Made by a program: the position numbers and the translations under genes. The notes below the pieces were generated by a model, which had not been told where the DNA came from, did not search any database, and worked only from the letters and a program-made list of their open reading frames with translations. This document shows, piece by piece, positions 12,701-20,979 of a stretch of DNA of 64,000 bases (position 1 is the first letter of the stretch; every line of letters begins with the position of its first letter). This DNA is from Archivesica marissinica (Eukaryota > Mollusca > Bivalvia > Venerida > Vesicomyidae), in the NCBI GenBank assembly GCA_014843695.1, contig CM026403.1, forward strand, positions 10,595,611 to 10,659,610, given 5' to 3'.

Positions 12701-15700
12701 GGTTTGACTGTAGATACTTTAACCTTCATGTATGGAAAGGATATTGCTACATTATGGCTGAGCCTCAGTGTATCGGAAATGACGGCCAATGATGGACAGA
12801 AGCTGAAATATACAAGCAAAACATCGTGCATGTCATGATATGTGTTATTTGATTGGTTGGAAGTCGTGATAGCGCAGTGGATGCGTATTCGCTTCAGATG
12901 GGAAAGGTCCGGAGTTCGAGCCCCGCTGTCGCCGTTACGATTGTGCCCTTACAAGGTATTTAAATTCCACGTTGCCTCTTCTCTCTCCCTTGTGGCGATG
13001 GATTCGATCAGGAATGAGGTCTCGAGAGTGATTAATATAAGTTGTAAGAACTTGTGTCGCAATCAAGCTAAACATAATTTTGCATAAACTAAATTTGATT
13101 GGTCAAAAGTGTCGTGTTGATTTACTAAAACAATCTTAGATGAGCAACCTAAATATGTCATAACAAATGTCAATAATTTTCGTACAAAGAATTCATAGTT
13201 TAACCTTTTCTTTCATAGAGATTTAGGTTAATATACTACTATATCTCCATACAAATGACAGCCATTTAGCTATCATGCAATGAATAACTAGTCGCCATAT
13301 CTATCCCACCATCATAGATATTACTGGGACTACATGAGATTTAGGTTAATATACTAGTATATCTCCATACAAACGACAGCCATTTAGCTATCATGCAGTG
13401 GATAAGTAGTCGCCATATCTATCCCACCTCCATAGATATTACTGGGACTACATGAGATTTAGGTTAATATACTATCATATCTGCATACAACCGACAGCCA
13501 TTTAGCTATCATGCAGTGGATAAGTAGTCGCCATATCTATCTATCTATCTATCTACCTCCATAGATATTACTGGGATTACATGAGATTCTGGCATTTATT
13601 ATGAACATTGGTTTGGCTACTACATTGTCAAATGTATGTCGTATTGATAATGGCGTCAAGAGGTGCTTCCAGGCGCGTAGCTGGGCGTACGTAAATTTTG
13701 ACAGGTCGGAAAAATGAAAATGCGAAAAATGCAATAAAAAATGAAGCCTAAGGGGGGTGAGGGGTCAAATGTTTATTATCTTCAACAGTTATAACATATA
13801 TCTACAATTATGTGACACGACTGTTCGATATCTAGAGCCGTCCAAAGCAACACGTGGTTACGGTACTCGAAGTCTGCCGGAGGAGTATACTGCGCCCCCT
13901 GTCACATTTTCGCACATGTAGAGAAGAAAGCCTTCGTATCGGTAGCAGCGACCGACCCCAGCAACCTCGGCAAAATGATTGCTAACCACGGAAAGAGTGA
14001 TATGCATATCAGCTCTACGGAGGCTGCGGAAAACTTCAAATATGTAATGACGGGTGACAAAAAGGATATCATGAATTCAATCTCCACATCATATAACACG
14101 CTAGTGGAAAAAAATCGCAAAATTCTCAAAGCTATTGTAGACACGATCATACTGTGTGGAAAGCAACACGTTGCCTTACGAGGTCACGACGACAAAGATA
14201 GCAACTTCATAGCTTTACTAGAGTATCAATCGAAATATAACACAGTCCTACGTGATCACTTGGAAACTGGGGACCCAAACACCAAATATACTTCGCCCGA
14301 AATCCAGAACGAACTGATCGATATCTGTGGTGAACAAATCAAATCATCTATTGTAAAAAAGTGTAACAGTGCCCCATTCTTTGGCTTCATAGCAGACGAG
14401 GCCACCGACTCTTCCACAATTGAGCAGATGGCTCTGTTTGCGATATTTCGACTACGATACACTAGCCGTACGTGAAGATTTCATTACGTTCGCCGAATGC
14501 GACGCCACGACTGGTGAATCACTTTCCGATGCATTTCTGAAGAACTTGAGACTTGCAGGCGTAGACGTAGATAAAATGAGGGGCCAGGGATATGATGGCG
14601 CTTCGAACATGTCCGGGAAGTTCCGTGGGGTACAAGCACAAATTAGACAGTCGCTGCCCAAAGCAGTGTACACTCATTGCAAAGCGCATTGCTTAAATTT
14701 AGCTATAGTACATGCGTCGGAAGAGCCGTTGGCCAGGAATATGATAAACACAGTTCAAGAAATTGCGTTTTCCTTTAATTATTCCGCGAAGCGACTATTG
14801 CGATACAAGGAAACGCTAGCGAATGATGCCGGAAGTAAAATTGCCATGGAGCACAGAACAAATTACAATCCTTATGCGAAACAAGATGGGCAGCAAGAGC
14901 GGACGCGCTGAACACCTTCCAGTCTTCATACATAACGGTCGTGGAGGCACTGGCTGACCTCTGTCTACACTATGGCGATAGCAAGGCCGGTGCATACAGA
15001 ATAGCCATCATGCAGTTCGGGTTCATCGTGTGTCTTGTAGCTATAGAACATGTGCTCTCGGGATTAATGCCACTGTCCAAAATGTTACAAAACAAGTCAT
15101 GTGACCTTATTGAAGCTGTCAAAGAAGCTAACGTCATCACTCGCCAAGTTACGGATGAGCGAAATGATCCAGCTGTGTGGGATGTCCTGTACGCGAAGGC
15201 TGTTGAAATGGCAGAGGCTGTTGGTGTGCAACCATCACGACCTAGAGCCCCGAATAATCGGCGTCAGCAACATCGTCAAAATGCTCCGGCAGATACCGTT
15301 TCTGACTATTGGAAGAGAAACATGTACTTACCTTTCGTCGATCATTTGGTAACAGAACTATCTGATCGTCTTATTGAGGATGGCGACAGATTCAATGCCC
15401 AATTCCTGATACCAGGCGATATAGGTAATCTTACCGAGGATATAATTGCGTCCATATATAAAACATTTGAGGAGGATCTCCCCGCGGTTGATTCAGAAAG
15501 ATCGTTCAGCAGCATGCGCCGCTTGAAAACGTACCTTCGGTCAACAATGACAACAGGCAGATTGTCGTGCCTAGGACTGATGAACATTCACAGGGACAAA
15601 GAGATAAACACTGACATGGTTATCGATGTCTTCGCTAGACGGAAGGAGCGGCGCCTTGCCTTTGTGTTTCGTGTCTAAGTAATAGTTAGAGCGCTGTACG

Positions 15701-18700
15701 TCAGTCTGTACGAAGAGATAATTCCCGAGATTTAGCGAGAGGATTATCGATCGTACAGGCTGAAAACAGTGCTCTAACTGTTTTGTGTCACCCCCATGCC
15801 CGTACCATGTCTCTACTTGTAATAACACATCTTGGTTAGTCACTTGGTGTTGGTTTTCATTGTAAAAAAATCTCGTAAAACTCATTAATTTAAACTATTT
15901 CCAGCAGTATTTTGTGTACATATAAGTTGTAAAATACACTCTAAAACTCACCTACGGCTGTATAGCAAAAACAAAAATTCTGGGGGAGCATGCCCCCGGA
16001 CACCCCTAGCGCCGGTGCGTATCTACATTTTAGTCCCAGCTACGCGCCTGGCTTCTATGAGGGAAAGGGTTAAAAACATGTTGGTGTTCATTTCAATGAA
16101 GCTAAATAATTACCTGGTATATTTTAGCAACATCGATAAAAAATTGATTACAAGATTCTGGATCATATATAGAACATTATTACATCCTATATATTCCATC
16201 GGGGTATGAACTACATTGGGCATGGTTAAAGTGTGTGGAGGCCTAAGGCAGAAAATATAGCACACTTTGCATTTAAAATGTTTTTAATCCGGATTTGCAG
16301 CTTACCGTGTGCCGGAATGTGATCATCCTTGGAACAGCGTAAACTGCAAGACACACCTTTTCTCGCGACAAACGCTGCCTAACATAGCGAATGCGCATGC
16401 CCGTAACTTCGAGTGCGCATGTCAGCTGCATATCATTAGTTGGAAACCCTCATACGAAAATGTATACAATCAGGGTACATACGTTCGTCAAGGAAATGCA
16501 ATAGCGATGTAAATATAGACATATAAATAAACTTACAAGTTGTCAGCTGTAACAGCAAGCCCAACAAACAGAAACAACAACCAGATCACCTGAAATCATA
16601 CAATATATAATTATTGAGGATTTCGGCCTGATTAACAATTAACCCGTAAAAGACCTGCCGAATAAATTGGATGGAATGTGCAAACAAAATAGATCCAGAT
16701 CAGCCGCTGCGTAATGCCGTGTCTGGTCAGGATCTATGTTGTTTGCTATTCAGACAAGCTCCACTATCCAAGTAGCAAACAGTATAGAGCATGATCAGAT
16801 GGTACATTGTAGATGGCAACATGGGCGAAGTAGTTGCCCTAGGGACCATGACTTTGCCATGTCAGGGCAAATAAGATGCACTGGCCATTGTAAAGCACTC
16901 CTTCTATTCCAATGTTGTACTTAATAGTCATAATCTGTACTTTAACCCTATTTTGTAGACATTTATCAAATAATACCTTTAGGGACGTAATCACGCTTTC
17001 TGACTTCTCCCAAAAATTCTGACAAAGGATGACGTCTTATGCATAAAATGTTCAAACATTATCTCTTAACATTTATTTTACAGCATTTCATAATGGCTTC
17101 CGTTATTTTTTTTTAAACTTTATTTATTTTACAACGATTGCGAAGCAAGTTTTAACAACTTATATTAATCACTCTAGTTGGCGCGGATGAAAGCGTAAGT
17201 GTGGGAGGAAACCAGAGTACCAGGATAAAATCCATATGTCCAATCTGGCGACCATCGTACCATCTCGCATACTTCCCGGTCCGTGGATCAAACCCAGGTT
17301 GCATTGGTGAGAAGCGAGCGAGCTAACCACTGCGCTAATTGGACAGCCGTTTATCAGGCACAGTGACATATATACATGTATGTTCTAATGTTTCCAATCC
17401 TTTCAAGTCTGTTCGATCGAGATTATAAACAATGGTCACTAAAAAATTAATACCAGATCATCAGCTGTTTTTTCAAACACAAGCCCTGAACAATTTCCAG
17501 CTACTATTTAATGCATTCTGAAATATAAGTAACACTTACGAGTAATATAACACCAAGTGGTAGTAATTTGGAACTAAAATCGCAGTAGACAATGTAGGTG
17601 TAGTCAATAAAACCTTCTCCTATGTGACAGTCAATAGTTGCATTGATAAATGCACATCGGTCAGCCATCGCAGCATTATGTACGTCATTACACTGAAATT
17701 GGACAAACAGTTTTTAATATTGGTGTAATGAATGAAGTGACTAAGCAAAGAAAGAGCGAAGTGGGGTTTAAACCCATGTCAATCTGAACACTAGTCGATC
17801 AGCTCTACCAACTGAGTTAGCCGGGACGATGTTTTACCTACGCCGAATTATATTACAATTTTCACTCTTTTTTGCTTAGGAGCCGCATTCCAATCCCACG
17901 AGCCGCACACATATTCCTTTGGCCACTACCAACCATATATCCTTGTTGTCATTGAAATGACCAATCAAAGATAAGTGGAACGTACACATACTCCTTTGGC
18001 CACTACCAACCATATATCCTTGTTGTCATTGAAATGACCAATCAAAGAAAAGTGGAAAAGTTAGCTACCAATTGTGGGTCTCGAACCCACAACCTCCCAA
18101 ACACTAATTGGACAGCTCTACCAATTAAGATAGCAGGGCCGATGTCCTACCCATGCCAAACTAGCTATCTGCCACTGACATCCATATAATAATCAGAAAA
18201 TGATTGATGGACAGTAATTGAAAAATTCAGTAATTGAAAAATTCAAAGAAGATGGACTGGTAACTTCAAATCGGAGGCAAATTAACAGATTAAGTCTCTA
18301 TTATTAATCAGAATTATATCTGTAGTGAATGGCAATTGGGTTCATTGAGAGCCACAGTCCGACGCAGAGGATGGAGACACCGTCTGGACCGGGAGTGATG
18401 CATTCTGGGAACCAGTGTGAAGCAAGCATGCCACAGACGTTCAGACAACACTGCAAATCAGGCATATTTATCCTGGTAAATAGTAGCTGCTATAGAGTAC
18501 CCGATACGTAAGTTCCCTGGTCCTATAGCGACTACTTCATAGATCTATCGTCAATTAGAATTTGTGCATATAATGGAAGTGAATAATAATGATTATCATT
18601 AAATGGAACAAACCATAACACATCAATTAACAATTCTATATAAACGTCTACTGGTGTCTTACATCTGCACCCGAACCATTACTATCCAGAACTTGTACAA

Positions 18701-19091
18701 GTGCTGAGGAATTCCATTCACTTCCGGTGTGGAGTTGCTTCCCCTGAGAGGACTGGAATTCATGTTGATCGTGGGCTTGCAACCACTGGAGATTTCTACT
18801 TTTCAGTTTATTTGGTATTTCTTGTCTATATGCACCCGCCTGTAAATGTACATTATTATATTTTCCGGAAAATGCGACATTAGCGTTATCATGTCTACTT
18901 TCACTTTCAACAAAAACAGTTCCAAAAGTAGTCGCTTTAGAATGAAAATACCACAGCACAGAAAGAATGACAGCGAAAATCACAAGTTTTGTAAAGTGTT
19001 TTATCTTTATGTCCATCATTTTAGCCAATTGTGGACCATTCGTATTGGTGCAGAAGCTAACCACAAGCGTGTTTATCAGCAGCATCCTCAC
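626..19091 (-). CDS. SLC8B1: Mitochondrial Na+/Ca2+ exchanger NCLX, N-terminal half (8 exons; 3' end off window)
   Basis: Established role of the family: exports Ca2+ from the mitochondrial matrix in exchange for Na+ or Li+ across the inner membrane. Seen here: exons 18663-19091, 17540-17692, 16537-16589, 12745-12802, 11838-11949, 10186-10353, 5616-5705 and 626/668-715. Reading phases agree at every junction except intron 4, which needs a non-canonical end. The joined protein has an N-terminal hydrophobic segment, a Cys-rich loop (ADCNDVH...ADRC...DCHIGEGFIDY), transmembrane segments, the FCPSL/LSHNVAGVTFL region, the alpha-1 ion-binding repeat FGNGAPDIFSAIAAI with its conserved Asn and Asp, then GIFVTTVVAG and LYVFYVLVVV before a polar loop. 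These follow NCLX rather than plasma-membrane NCX or NCKX. The alpha-2 repeat should lie left of position 1. Several introns are dominated by minisatellites, two of them made from the gene's own splice junctions. Confidence 0.9.
1118..1398 (+). mobile_element. tRNA-derived SINE, family C
   Basis: Contains the B-box-like GATCGCAGGTTCGATCCC and the body GTCGGTGCTTTACACTGTGC, AAAGAACCAGAGGAGACTCT and GCAACCGGTAGCGACGATAA found in the complete copy at 59920-60205. The 5' tRNA head is degraded. Pol III-type retroposon; no coding. Confidence 0.75.
1798..1869. repeat. Near-perfect palindrome (about 33-bp arms, almost no loop)
   Basis: The arms are ATAAATAGAGAATATTAGGT... and its reverse complement ending AATATTCTATTTAT, meeting at AAATTAAAATTT. 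The only clear difference is a 2-bp indel near the outer end. Likely a tiny foldback/MITE relic or a palindromic tandem inversion; it would extrude as a cruciform or fold into a long RNA hairpin in the intron. Confidence 0.85.
2300..5458. repeat. Minisatellite, 50/58-bp unit, about 55 copies, seeded by a dispersed element end
   Basis: The core unit is GTCATAGATTCCATTGGCTG then GCTGCTTAACACAGGT and ATTGCTAGTATAGT (50 bp). A variant adds TTGACTGT after ACAGGT (58 bp). Short and long variants occur in blocks, and a linked C-to-G change (TTAAGACAGG) fills the last nine or so copies, so arrays have spread by local homogenisation. The piece CTTAACACAGGTTTGACTGT matches the terminus of a dispersed repeat also at 12675-12711, and 2309-2335 carries the inverted partner (CAGTCAAACCTGCATTAGTG). 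Confidence 0.9.
5616..5705 (-). CDS. SLC8B1: NCLX exon 7
   Basis: Phase 1 in and phase 1 out, 90 nt. It encodes GFILLYVFYVLVVVIGRYVY followed by TRQHRGLPSL: a transmembrane segment with the family LYVFYV motif, then a basic cytosolic start. Acceptor TATTTACAG|GTTTTATCC, donor TTAA|GTAAGTACC. The first 9 nt of this exon and the acceptor are the template of the 39-bp array immediately upstream. Confidence 0.9.
   Translation of the reverse strand, partial: VLSCCMYSMCWLLLLVDMSIHGSIEDYRP
5706..7945 (-). repeat. 39-bp minisatellite made of copies of the NCLX exon-7 splice acceptor (about 57 copies)
   Basis: On the minus strand each unit reads ...GTGTATTTACAG|GGTTTATCCTATGTC..., matching the real junction TATATTTACAG|GTTTTATCCTG. 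The array begins at the exon boundary itself. Because 39 is divisible by three and the units lack stops in the relevant frame near the exon, an upstream acceptor copy would add 13 hydrophobic residues (such as GFILCQLMLFIFT) in frame. The long ORFs on either strand here are products of this periodicity, not genes. Confidence 0.92.
6553..6680 (-). mobile_element. Small insertion in the 39-bp array
   Basis: About 125 bp of non-array sequence (AGGAGAAGAATTATATAAGA to GAAATAAAATATGTTTAAAC) splits the array. Its right end matches, in inverse orientation, the start of the insertion at 54147-54280 (AGTTTAAACATATTTTATT), so it is a short dispersed element of unknown class. Confidence 0.55.
7946..10185 (-). 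repeat. 28-bp minisatellite made of copies of the NCLX exon-6 splice donor (about 80 copies)
   Basis: On the minus strand the unit is TACATAGAAGCAATGG|GTATGTTCACAG, repeating the exon-6 end ACATAGAAGCAATGG and the donor GTATGT. The array starts at the true junction and runs without a gap into the acceptor array near 7945. Unit length 28 is not divisible by three, so a downstream donor copy shifts frame unless three units are added; the frame then meets stops. Each unit also offers CACAG before and GTATGT after a 16-nt piece, a possible pseudo-microexon. Confidence 0.93.
10186..10353 (-). CDS. SLC8B1: NCLX exon 6
   Basis: 168 nt, phase 1 to phase 1. It encodes GAGIFVTTVVAG, then IAIICPF, then RPFLRDIIFYLAAVFWTF and DQKITNIEAMG. 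The GIFVTTVVAG...PF...RPFLRDIIFY series is diagnostic for NCLX, following directly on the alpha-1 repeat. Acceptor TTTGCAG|GTGCGGG; donor ATGG|GTATGTTC. Its last 16 nt seed the 28-bp array. Confidence 0.95.
10385..10770 (+). mobile_element. tRNA-SINE family D with a 22-bp array grown inside its head
   Basis: The head GGTCCAGTGGCAGAGAATTT and the tail GTGTCATTGAGCAAGGCACC...CACACACATTGCTTAG match the copies at 31365-31505 and 58545-58735. Between them, at 10436-10660, about ten copies of GGGGTCATGGATTTGGAATC (22 bp) replace what is a single GGAATCGA...GGTCCCGGG segment in the other copies. The array expanded from within the tRNA-like region. Open frames here are periodic artefacts. Confidence 0.8.
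10771..11837 (-). other. Rest of NCLX intron 5
   Basis: AT-rich sequence between the SINE and the exon-5 donor (TTTG|GTAAATATC at 11837). I see no coding exon, tandem array or recognisable element; the phrase TTGATATACCTGTACATT occurs twice (about 10822 and 10873), a minor local duplication. Confidence 0.6.
11838..11949 (-). CDS. SLC8B1: NCLX exon 5 (alpha-1 repeat)
   Basis: 112 nt encoding GVTFLAFGNGAPDIFSAIAA then IGNAKNGDAGLAIGALF. FGNGAPDIFS is the ion-binding heart of the cation/Ca2+ exchanger alpha-1 repeat, with the conserved Asn, Asp and Ser present. To join exon 4 in frame the exon must start at 11949, directly after ATAA, so the intron ends AA rather than AG/AC; see the U12 entry. 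Confidence 0.92.
12045..12425. repeat. 21-bp minisatellite, about 18 copies
   Basis: The unit is GGATTTTCAATGAATAACAA plus G. It lies in the middle of the candidate U12 intron and I cannot match it to either flanking exon. Both strands stay open because 21 is divisible by three; the predicted peptides are meaningless repeats. Confidence 0.9.
12593..12713. mobile_element. Dispersed element remnants (family G piece and CAGTCAAACCTG element end)
   Basis: GGCACCTGGGTAGAACCACT at 12599 matches a dispersed molluscan-type repeat piece also seen near 42477. It is followed by the terminus CCCCTAACACAGGTTTGACT ending near 12711, the same terminus that seeds the array at 2300-5458. Short remnants; class unknown. 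Confidence 0.5.
12745..12802 (-). CDS. SLC8B1: NCLX exon 4
   Basis: 58 nt; the first base completes the Phe codon begun in exon 3. Encodes FCPSLAVISDTLRLSHNVA, matching the family FCPNL...LSxNVA block immediately before the alpha-1 repeat. Acceptor TATATTTCAG|C; donor is the U12-like ATATCCTT. Confidence 0.92.
12863..13075 (+). mobile_element. tRNA-SINE family B
   Basis: Head GTCGTGATAGCGCAGTGGAT with B-box-like GGAGTTCGAGCCCCGCT, then the body TTGCCTCTTCTCTCTCCCTT, GGCGATGGATTCGATCAGGA and the tail GATTAATATAAGTTGTAAGA. The tail is close to that of family A. Other copies: 42980-43165, 54443-54653 and 47455-47670 (minus). Confidence 0.82.
13218..13585. repeat. 118-bp direct repeat, about 3 copies
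   Basis: GAGATTTAGGTTAATATACT recurs at 13218, 13336 and 13454, and CCATTTAGCTATCATGCA and TAGATATTACTGGGA recur in each unit. The last copy has a small (CTAT)n expansion. It sits in NCLX intron 3. Confidence 0.9.
13975..15678 (+). pseudogene. Broken hAT transposase (DUF4371/ZMYM1-like plus C-terminal dimerisation domain)
   Basis: Three overlapping or adjacent open frames form one protein: 13975-14475 (FFGFIADEATDSSTIEQM, the DUF4371-type region), about 14420-14911 (GQGYDGASNMSGKFRGVQAQ and HCKAHCLNLAIVHA, the RNase H-like core) and 14941-15678 (ending VDSERSFSSMRRLKTYLRS, the hAT dimerisation motif). Two frameshifts, near 14450 and 14880-14940, stop it being made as one chain. The start may lie upstream of the ATG at 13975, since reading continues in from about 13900. 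Confidence 0.85.
15684..15779. repeat. Imperfect inverted repeat just 3' of the hAT ORF
   Basis: AGTTAGAGCGCTGTACGTCA and its partner (reverse complement AGTTAGAGCACTGTTTTCAG) pair over about 45 nt with a small loop around TTCCCGAGATTTAGCGAG. It could be a terminator-like hairpin or a nested foldback inside the transposon. Confidence 0.75.
16195..16525. mobile_element. Dispersed repeat shared with 58165-58530
   Basis: GGGGTATGAACTACATTGGG, then ATCATCCTTGGAACAGCGTA, TTAGTTGGAAACCCTCATAC and GGAAATGCAATAG occur in the same order at 58165-58530 in SLC13 intron 1. This copy lacks the outer palindromic arms. Class unknown, no coding potential. Confidence 0.75.
16537..16589 (-). CDS. SLC8B1: NCLX exon 3
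   Basis: 53 nt encoding VIWLLFLFVGLAVTADN plus two bases (TT) of a Phe completed in exon 4. Hydrophobic transmembrane segment matching the WLL.LF..LG.TA...FC pattern of the family. Acceptor ATTTCAG|GTG, donor ACTT|GTAAGTTTA. Confidence 0.9.
16625..16930 (+). mobile_element. Degenerate copy of the 43.65-kb piggyBac-like MITE
   Basis: ATAGATCCAGATCAGCCGCT and GTCAGGATCTATGTTGTTTG then GCTATTCAGACAAGCTCCAC match the minus strand of 43651-43893. The outer TIRs are not clear here. Confidence 0.6.
17113..17348 (-). mobile_element. tRNA-SINE family A
   Basis: Reverse copy of the element at 62868-63112: tail TTAAACTTTATTTATTTTAC first, then GTGTGGGAGGAAACC, and the tRNA head CCACTGCGCTAATTGGACAG last. 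Internal deletion around the GTGGTCATTCGTG segment. Confidence 0.85.
17540..17692 (-). CDS. SLC8B1: NCLX exon 2 (Cys-rich loop and first TM start)
   Basis: 153 nt, phase 0 to phase 0, 51 codons. Encodes CNDVHNAAMADRCAFINAT, then IDCHIGEGFIDYTYIVYCDF and SSKLLPLGVILL. The cysteine spacing (C..V......DRC.FI....DC....G.IDY....YC.F) is the NCLX extramembrane signature. Acceptor AATTTCAG|TGT, donor CTC|GTAAGTGTT. Confidence 0.93.
17740..18175. mobile_element. Two tRNA-like SINE heads plus a 78-bp direct duplication
   Basis: 17785-17828 and 18078-18143 read on the minus strand as tRNA-like sequence (AACTCAGTTGGTAGAGCTGA; TTAATTGGTAGAGCTGTCCA with B-box GGGTTCGAGACCC). Between them CCTTTGGCCACTACCAACCA repeats at 17915 and 17993. 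These are retroposon remnants in NCLX intron 1, not functional tRNA genes, since 3' halves do not fold into a complete cloverleaf. Confidence 0.6.
18663..19091 (-). CDS. SLC8B1: NCLX exon 1 (N-terminus)
   Basis: 143 codons from the first ATG (19091), ending GCAGAT|GTAAGACACC, phase 0, so that ...SGAD|CNDVH joins exon 2 as in the family. Met codons at residues 1, 3, 25 and 26 are all possible starts; residues 34-49 (TKLVIFAVILSVLWYF) form one hydrophobic helix after basic residues, suiting a targeting/anchor segment. Residues 60-143 are polar and low in conservation. The upstream 19092-19340 should contain the promoter; no TATA box stands out. Confidence 0.75.
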
Positions 19092-19339
19092 GTGCTTTTT
19101 CCGAACTCTGACCTAGATAAAAATTACGTATGTAAAATACGGTATCCGGTATCATATCTTCACTGAAACGGTGAGTTCATTAATTTCCGTTTTCACAAAT
19201 TTCCGTTTTTTATTGACAATAGGAATATTGCATTGATTGGATTCTTTATGCTCAGTAATAAACGATATATTGTAGTTCTTCTTTGCTGGCATCACACTTT
19301 GATTCATATGTACATTTGAGGTAAAATGTCAGCATCAAC

Positions 19340-19420
19340 TTGAATTCGATCCTCATACCCTTGTGTTACCATTGCACAGCTTTTCCAATTGAGCTGCCGA
19401 GGCGATCATAATTGACAAAT
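19340..19420 (-). mobile_element. tRNA-like SINE head remnant
   Basis: Minus strand GCCTCGGCAGCTCAATTGGA then GGTAACACAAGGGTATGAGG with a B-box-like GGATCGAATTC. Similar in style to the heads at 17.8 and 18.1 kb; degraded. Confidence 0.4.
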
Positions 19421-19679
19421 CGTCCACCGAAGTAAAGAGAAATCAGAGAATCCGCATACATGTAATAGTAACAATGCAGTAGTTCATGAGACATCTAAAG
19501 CATATCACCTAACAATTGAAACAAAACACCTTCAACTTCAATACTCATCAAGATCCGCCAGGCAGACATAACGACGAGATATGCAGTTTAAAACGTGTGC
19601 ATGTGCATCGCCAGACGCTTTGAACGTGAAACTATATGTTCCTTTAAAATCTTCAACTTGTATTTACACTACACATGTC

Positions 19680-20475
19680 TATTTATATTTAAATCCTCGC
19701 CCCTGGCTGGACAGCTTCTTTGAAACTGTCCAGTGAGTCCATACCGATGATAGAGTCTGGGAGCCTATTCCACAAGACAATAGCTCTCGGGAAGAATGAG
19801 TGTTGATATAAGTTCAGTTTACAATGGTATGGGATGAATCTTACGGTGTCCACATATCGTGGCGAACGTTGCGGATAATATGAAGATGGTACAGCTATTC
19901 GATTGTTCACGACGTTGTACATGAGAATAAGGTCAGAGGTGACTATAGACGTTGTTCCAAAGTTGGCCAGTTCAACTGCTGAAGTAGAGATGTTACACTA
20001 CACGGATTTTCATGATTGAATGGTTTATTGAGCACAAATCTAGTTGCATTTCTTTGCACTTGTTCTATTTGTTTATTTTGTGTTACTTGATGAGGATTCC
20101 ATATTGTTGTATACTATATTCAAGTTTTGGACGCACTAACGGCTCGTTCGTTTATTCACTTGTTTTGGGCAATGTCTAAGGTTTCTCTTAATAAATCCTA
20201 AGACTCTAGAAGCCTTTGAGGTGATGTTATCTATGTGTAGGTTGTACTTCATATTGTTAGTGAGTTCAACTCCCAAGTATGGATGATGAGTTACGACTTC
20301 CACATTTTGCCCTTTCATTTTACAATCGAAGTTTGATTGATTTCGTTTTGTAGTGATGTTCATTATGACACATTTACTGATATTGAATTCCATTTGCCAT
20401 GTTTCACTCCAGCTTACTAGTGTATGAAGATCGTATTGGAGTATCTGGGCACCTGTGTTTGAGGGGGGATTTAAG
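19680..20475 (-). mobile_element. 5'-truncated non-LTR retrotransposon (reverse-transcriptase C-terminus)
   Basis: Minus-strand peptides FNISKCVIMNIT, HPYLGVELTNNMKYNLHI and KASRVLGFIKRNLRHCP (20136-20393), then HSFFPRAIVLWNRLPDSI and SLDSFKEAV (19689-19922), are the usual end of jockey/CR1-like LINE ORF2 proteins. The two parts are out of frame, so it is dead. A family-A SINE is inserted at its left-truncated edge. Confidence 0.8.
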
Positions 20476-20696
20476 TTTAAACTTTATTTATTTTACAACG
20501 ATTGCGAATCAAGTTTTAACAACTTATATTTATCACTCTCGTTGATGCGGATGAAAGCGTTAATATGGTCATTCGTGTGGGAGGAAACCGGAGAAACCCC
20601 ACCTGTCCGATCTGGCGACCACCGTACCATTTCACATACTTCCCGGTTCGATGATCGAACCAGGGTTACATTGGTGAGAAGCGAGTGCGCTAATCG
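20476..20696 (-). mobile_element. tRNA-SINE family A with a 14-bp target-site duplication
   Basis: Tail TTTAAACTTTATTTATTTTA through GTGTGGGAGGAAACCGGAG to the truncated head GCGCTAATCGG. The 14 bp GAGGGGGGATTTAA lies on both sides (20461-20474 and 20697-20710), proof of retroposition. Confidence 0.88.
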
Positions 20697-20979
20697 GAGG
20701 GGGGATTTAAAGTAGCAACGGGTTATATGGCGACTAAAACACCTGTAAATAGAAAATACATGGCTTAAAGCAGCATTACATCGTAATAAAGGTTGTTTTG
20801 GGTAAAATATAAATACTAATGTGTGTGTGTTTACAAAAATCGAAATAGTCGCTCAGAAACGATATTCTTGTATACATTTTGTTAAGTGTATAATTGTTTA
20901 TATAATATAATTTCCTCTTTAATAGTATCACACATACCCGTAACTTCGTTATCTTTTATAACTAACTTATATATCACTT

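Larger units (their letters stand above)
11950..12744 (-). other. Candidate U12-type intron (AT donor) in NCLX
   Basis: The donor after ...AATGTAGCA is ATATCCTTTCC, a full match to the U12 AT-type donor ATATCCTT. Near the 3' end TTTTTCTTAAC matches the U12 branch site TTCCTTAAC, with the branch A about 10 nt from the exon. In-frame joining gives LSHNVA|GVTFLAFG exactly as in the family, but needs a terminal AA. The nearby AG one base later would shift frame; a missing G in the run GGGG would turn it into an ordinary AT-AG end. Confidence 0.7.
13669..16051 (+). mobile_element. hAT-type DNA transposon (2.4 kb) with 17-bp perfect TIRs, inactivated
   Basis: The ends are CCAGGCGCGTAGCTGGG (13669-13685) and its exact reverse complement (16035-16051). 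Inside is a frameshifted hAT transposase of the ZMYM1-like type. I could not settle an 8-bp target duplication (AGGTGCTT against CTTCTATG share only CTT). The element is inserted in NCLX intron 3 in the opposite orientation to the gene. Confidence 0.82.

Noticed and set aside
13669..16059. 8-bp target-site duplication for the hAT element
   Set aside because: Flanks AGGTGCTT and CTTCTATG do not match well enough; left unassigned.
18329..18511. Possible extra NCLX exon between exons 1 and 2 (minus frame open around 18340-18500)
   Set aside because: Exons 1 and 2 already join in phase and match the family (AD|CNDV); the stretch has no matching signature.
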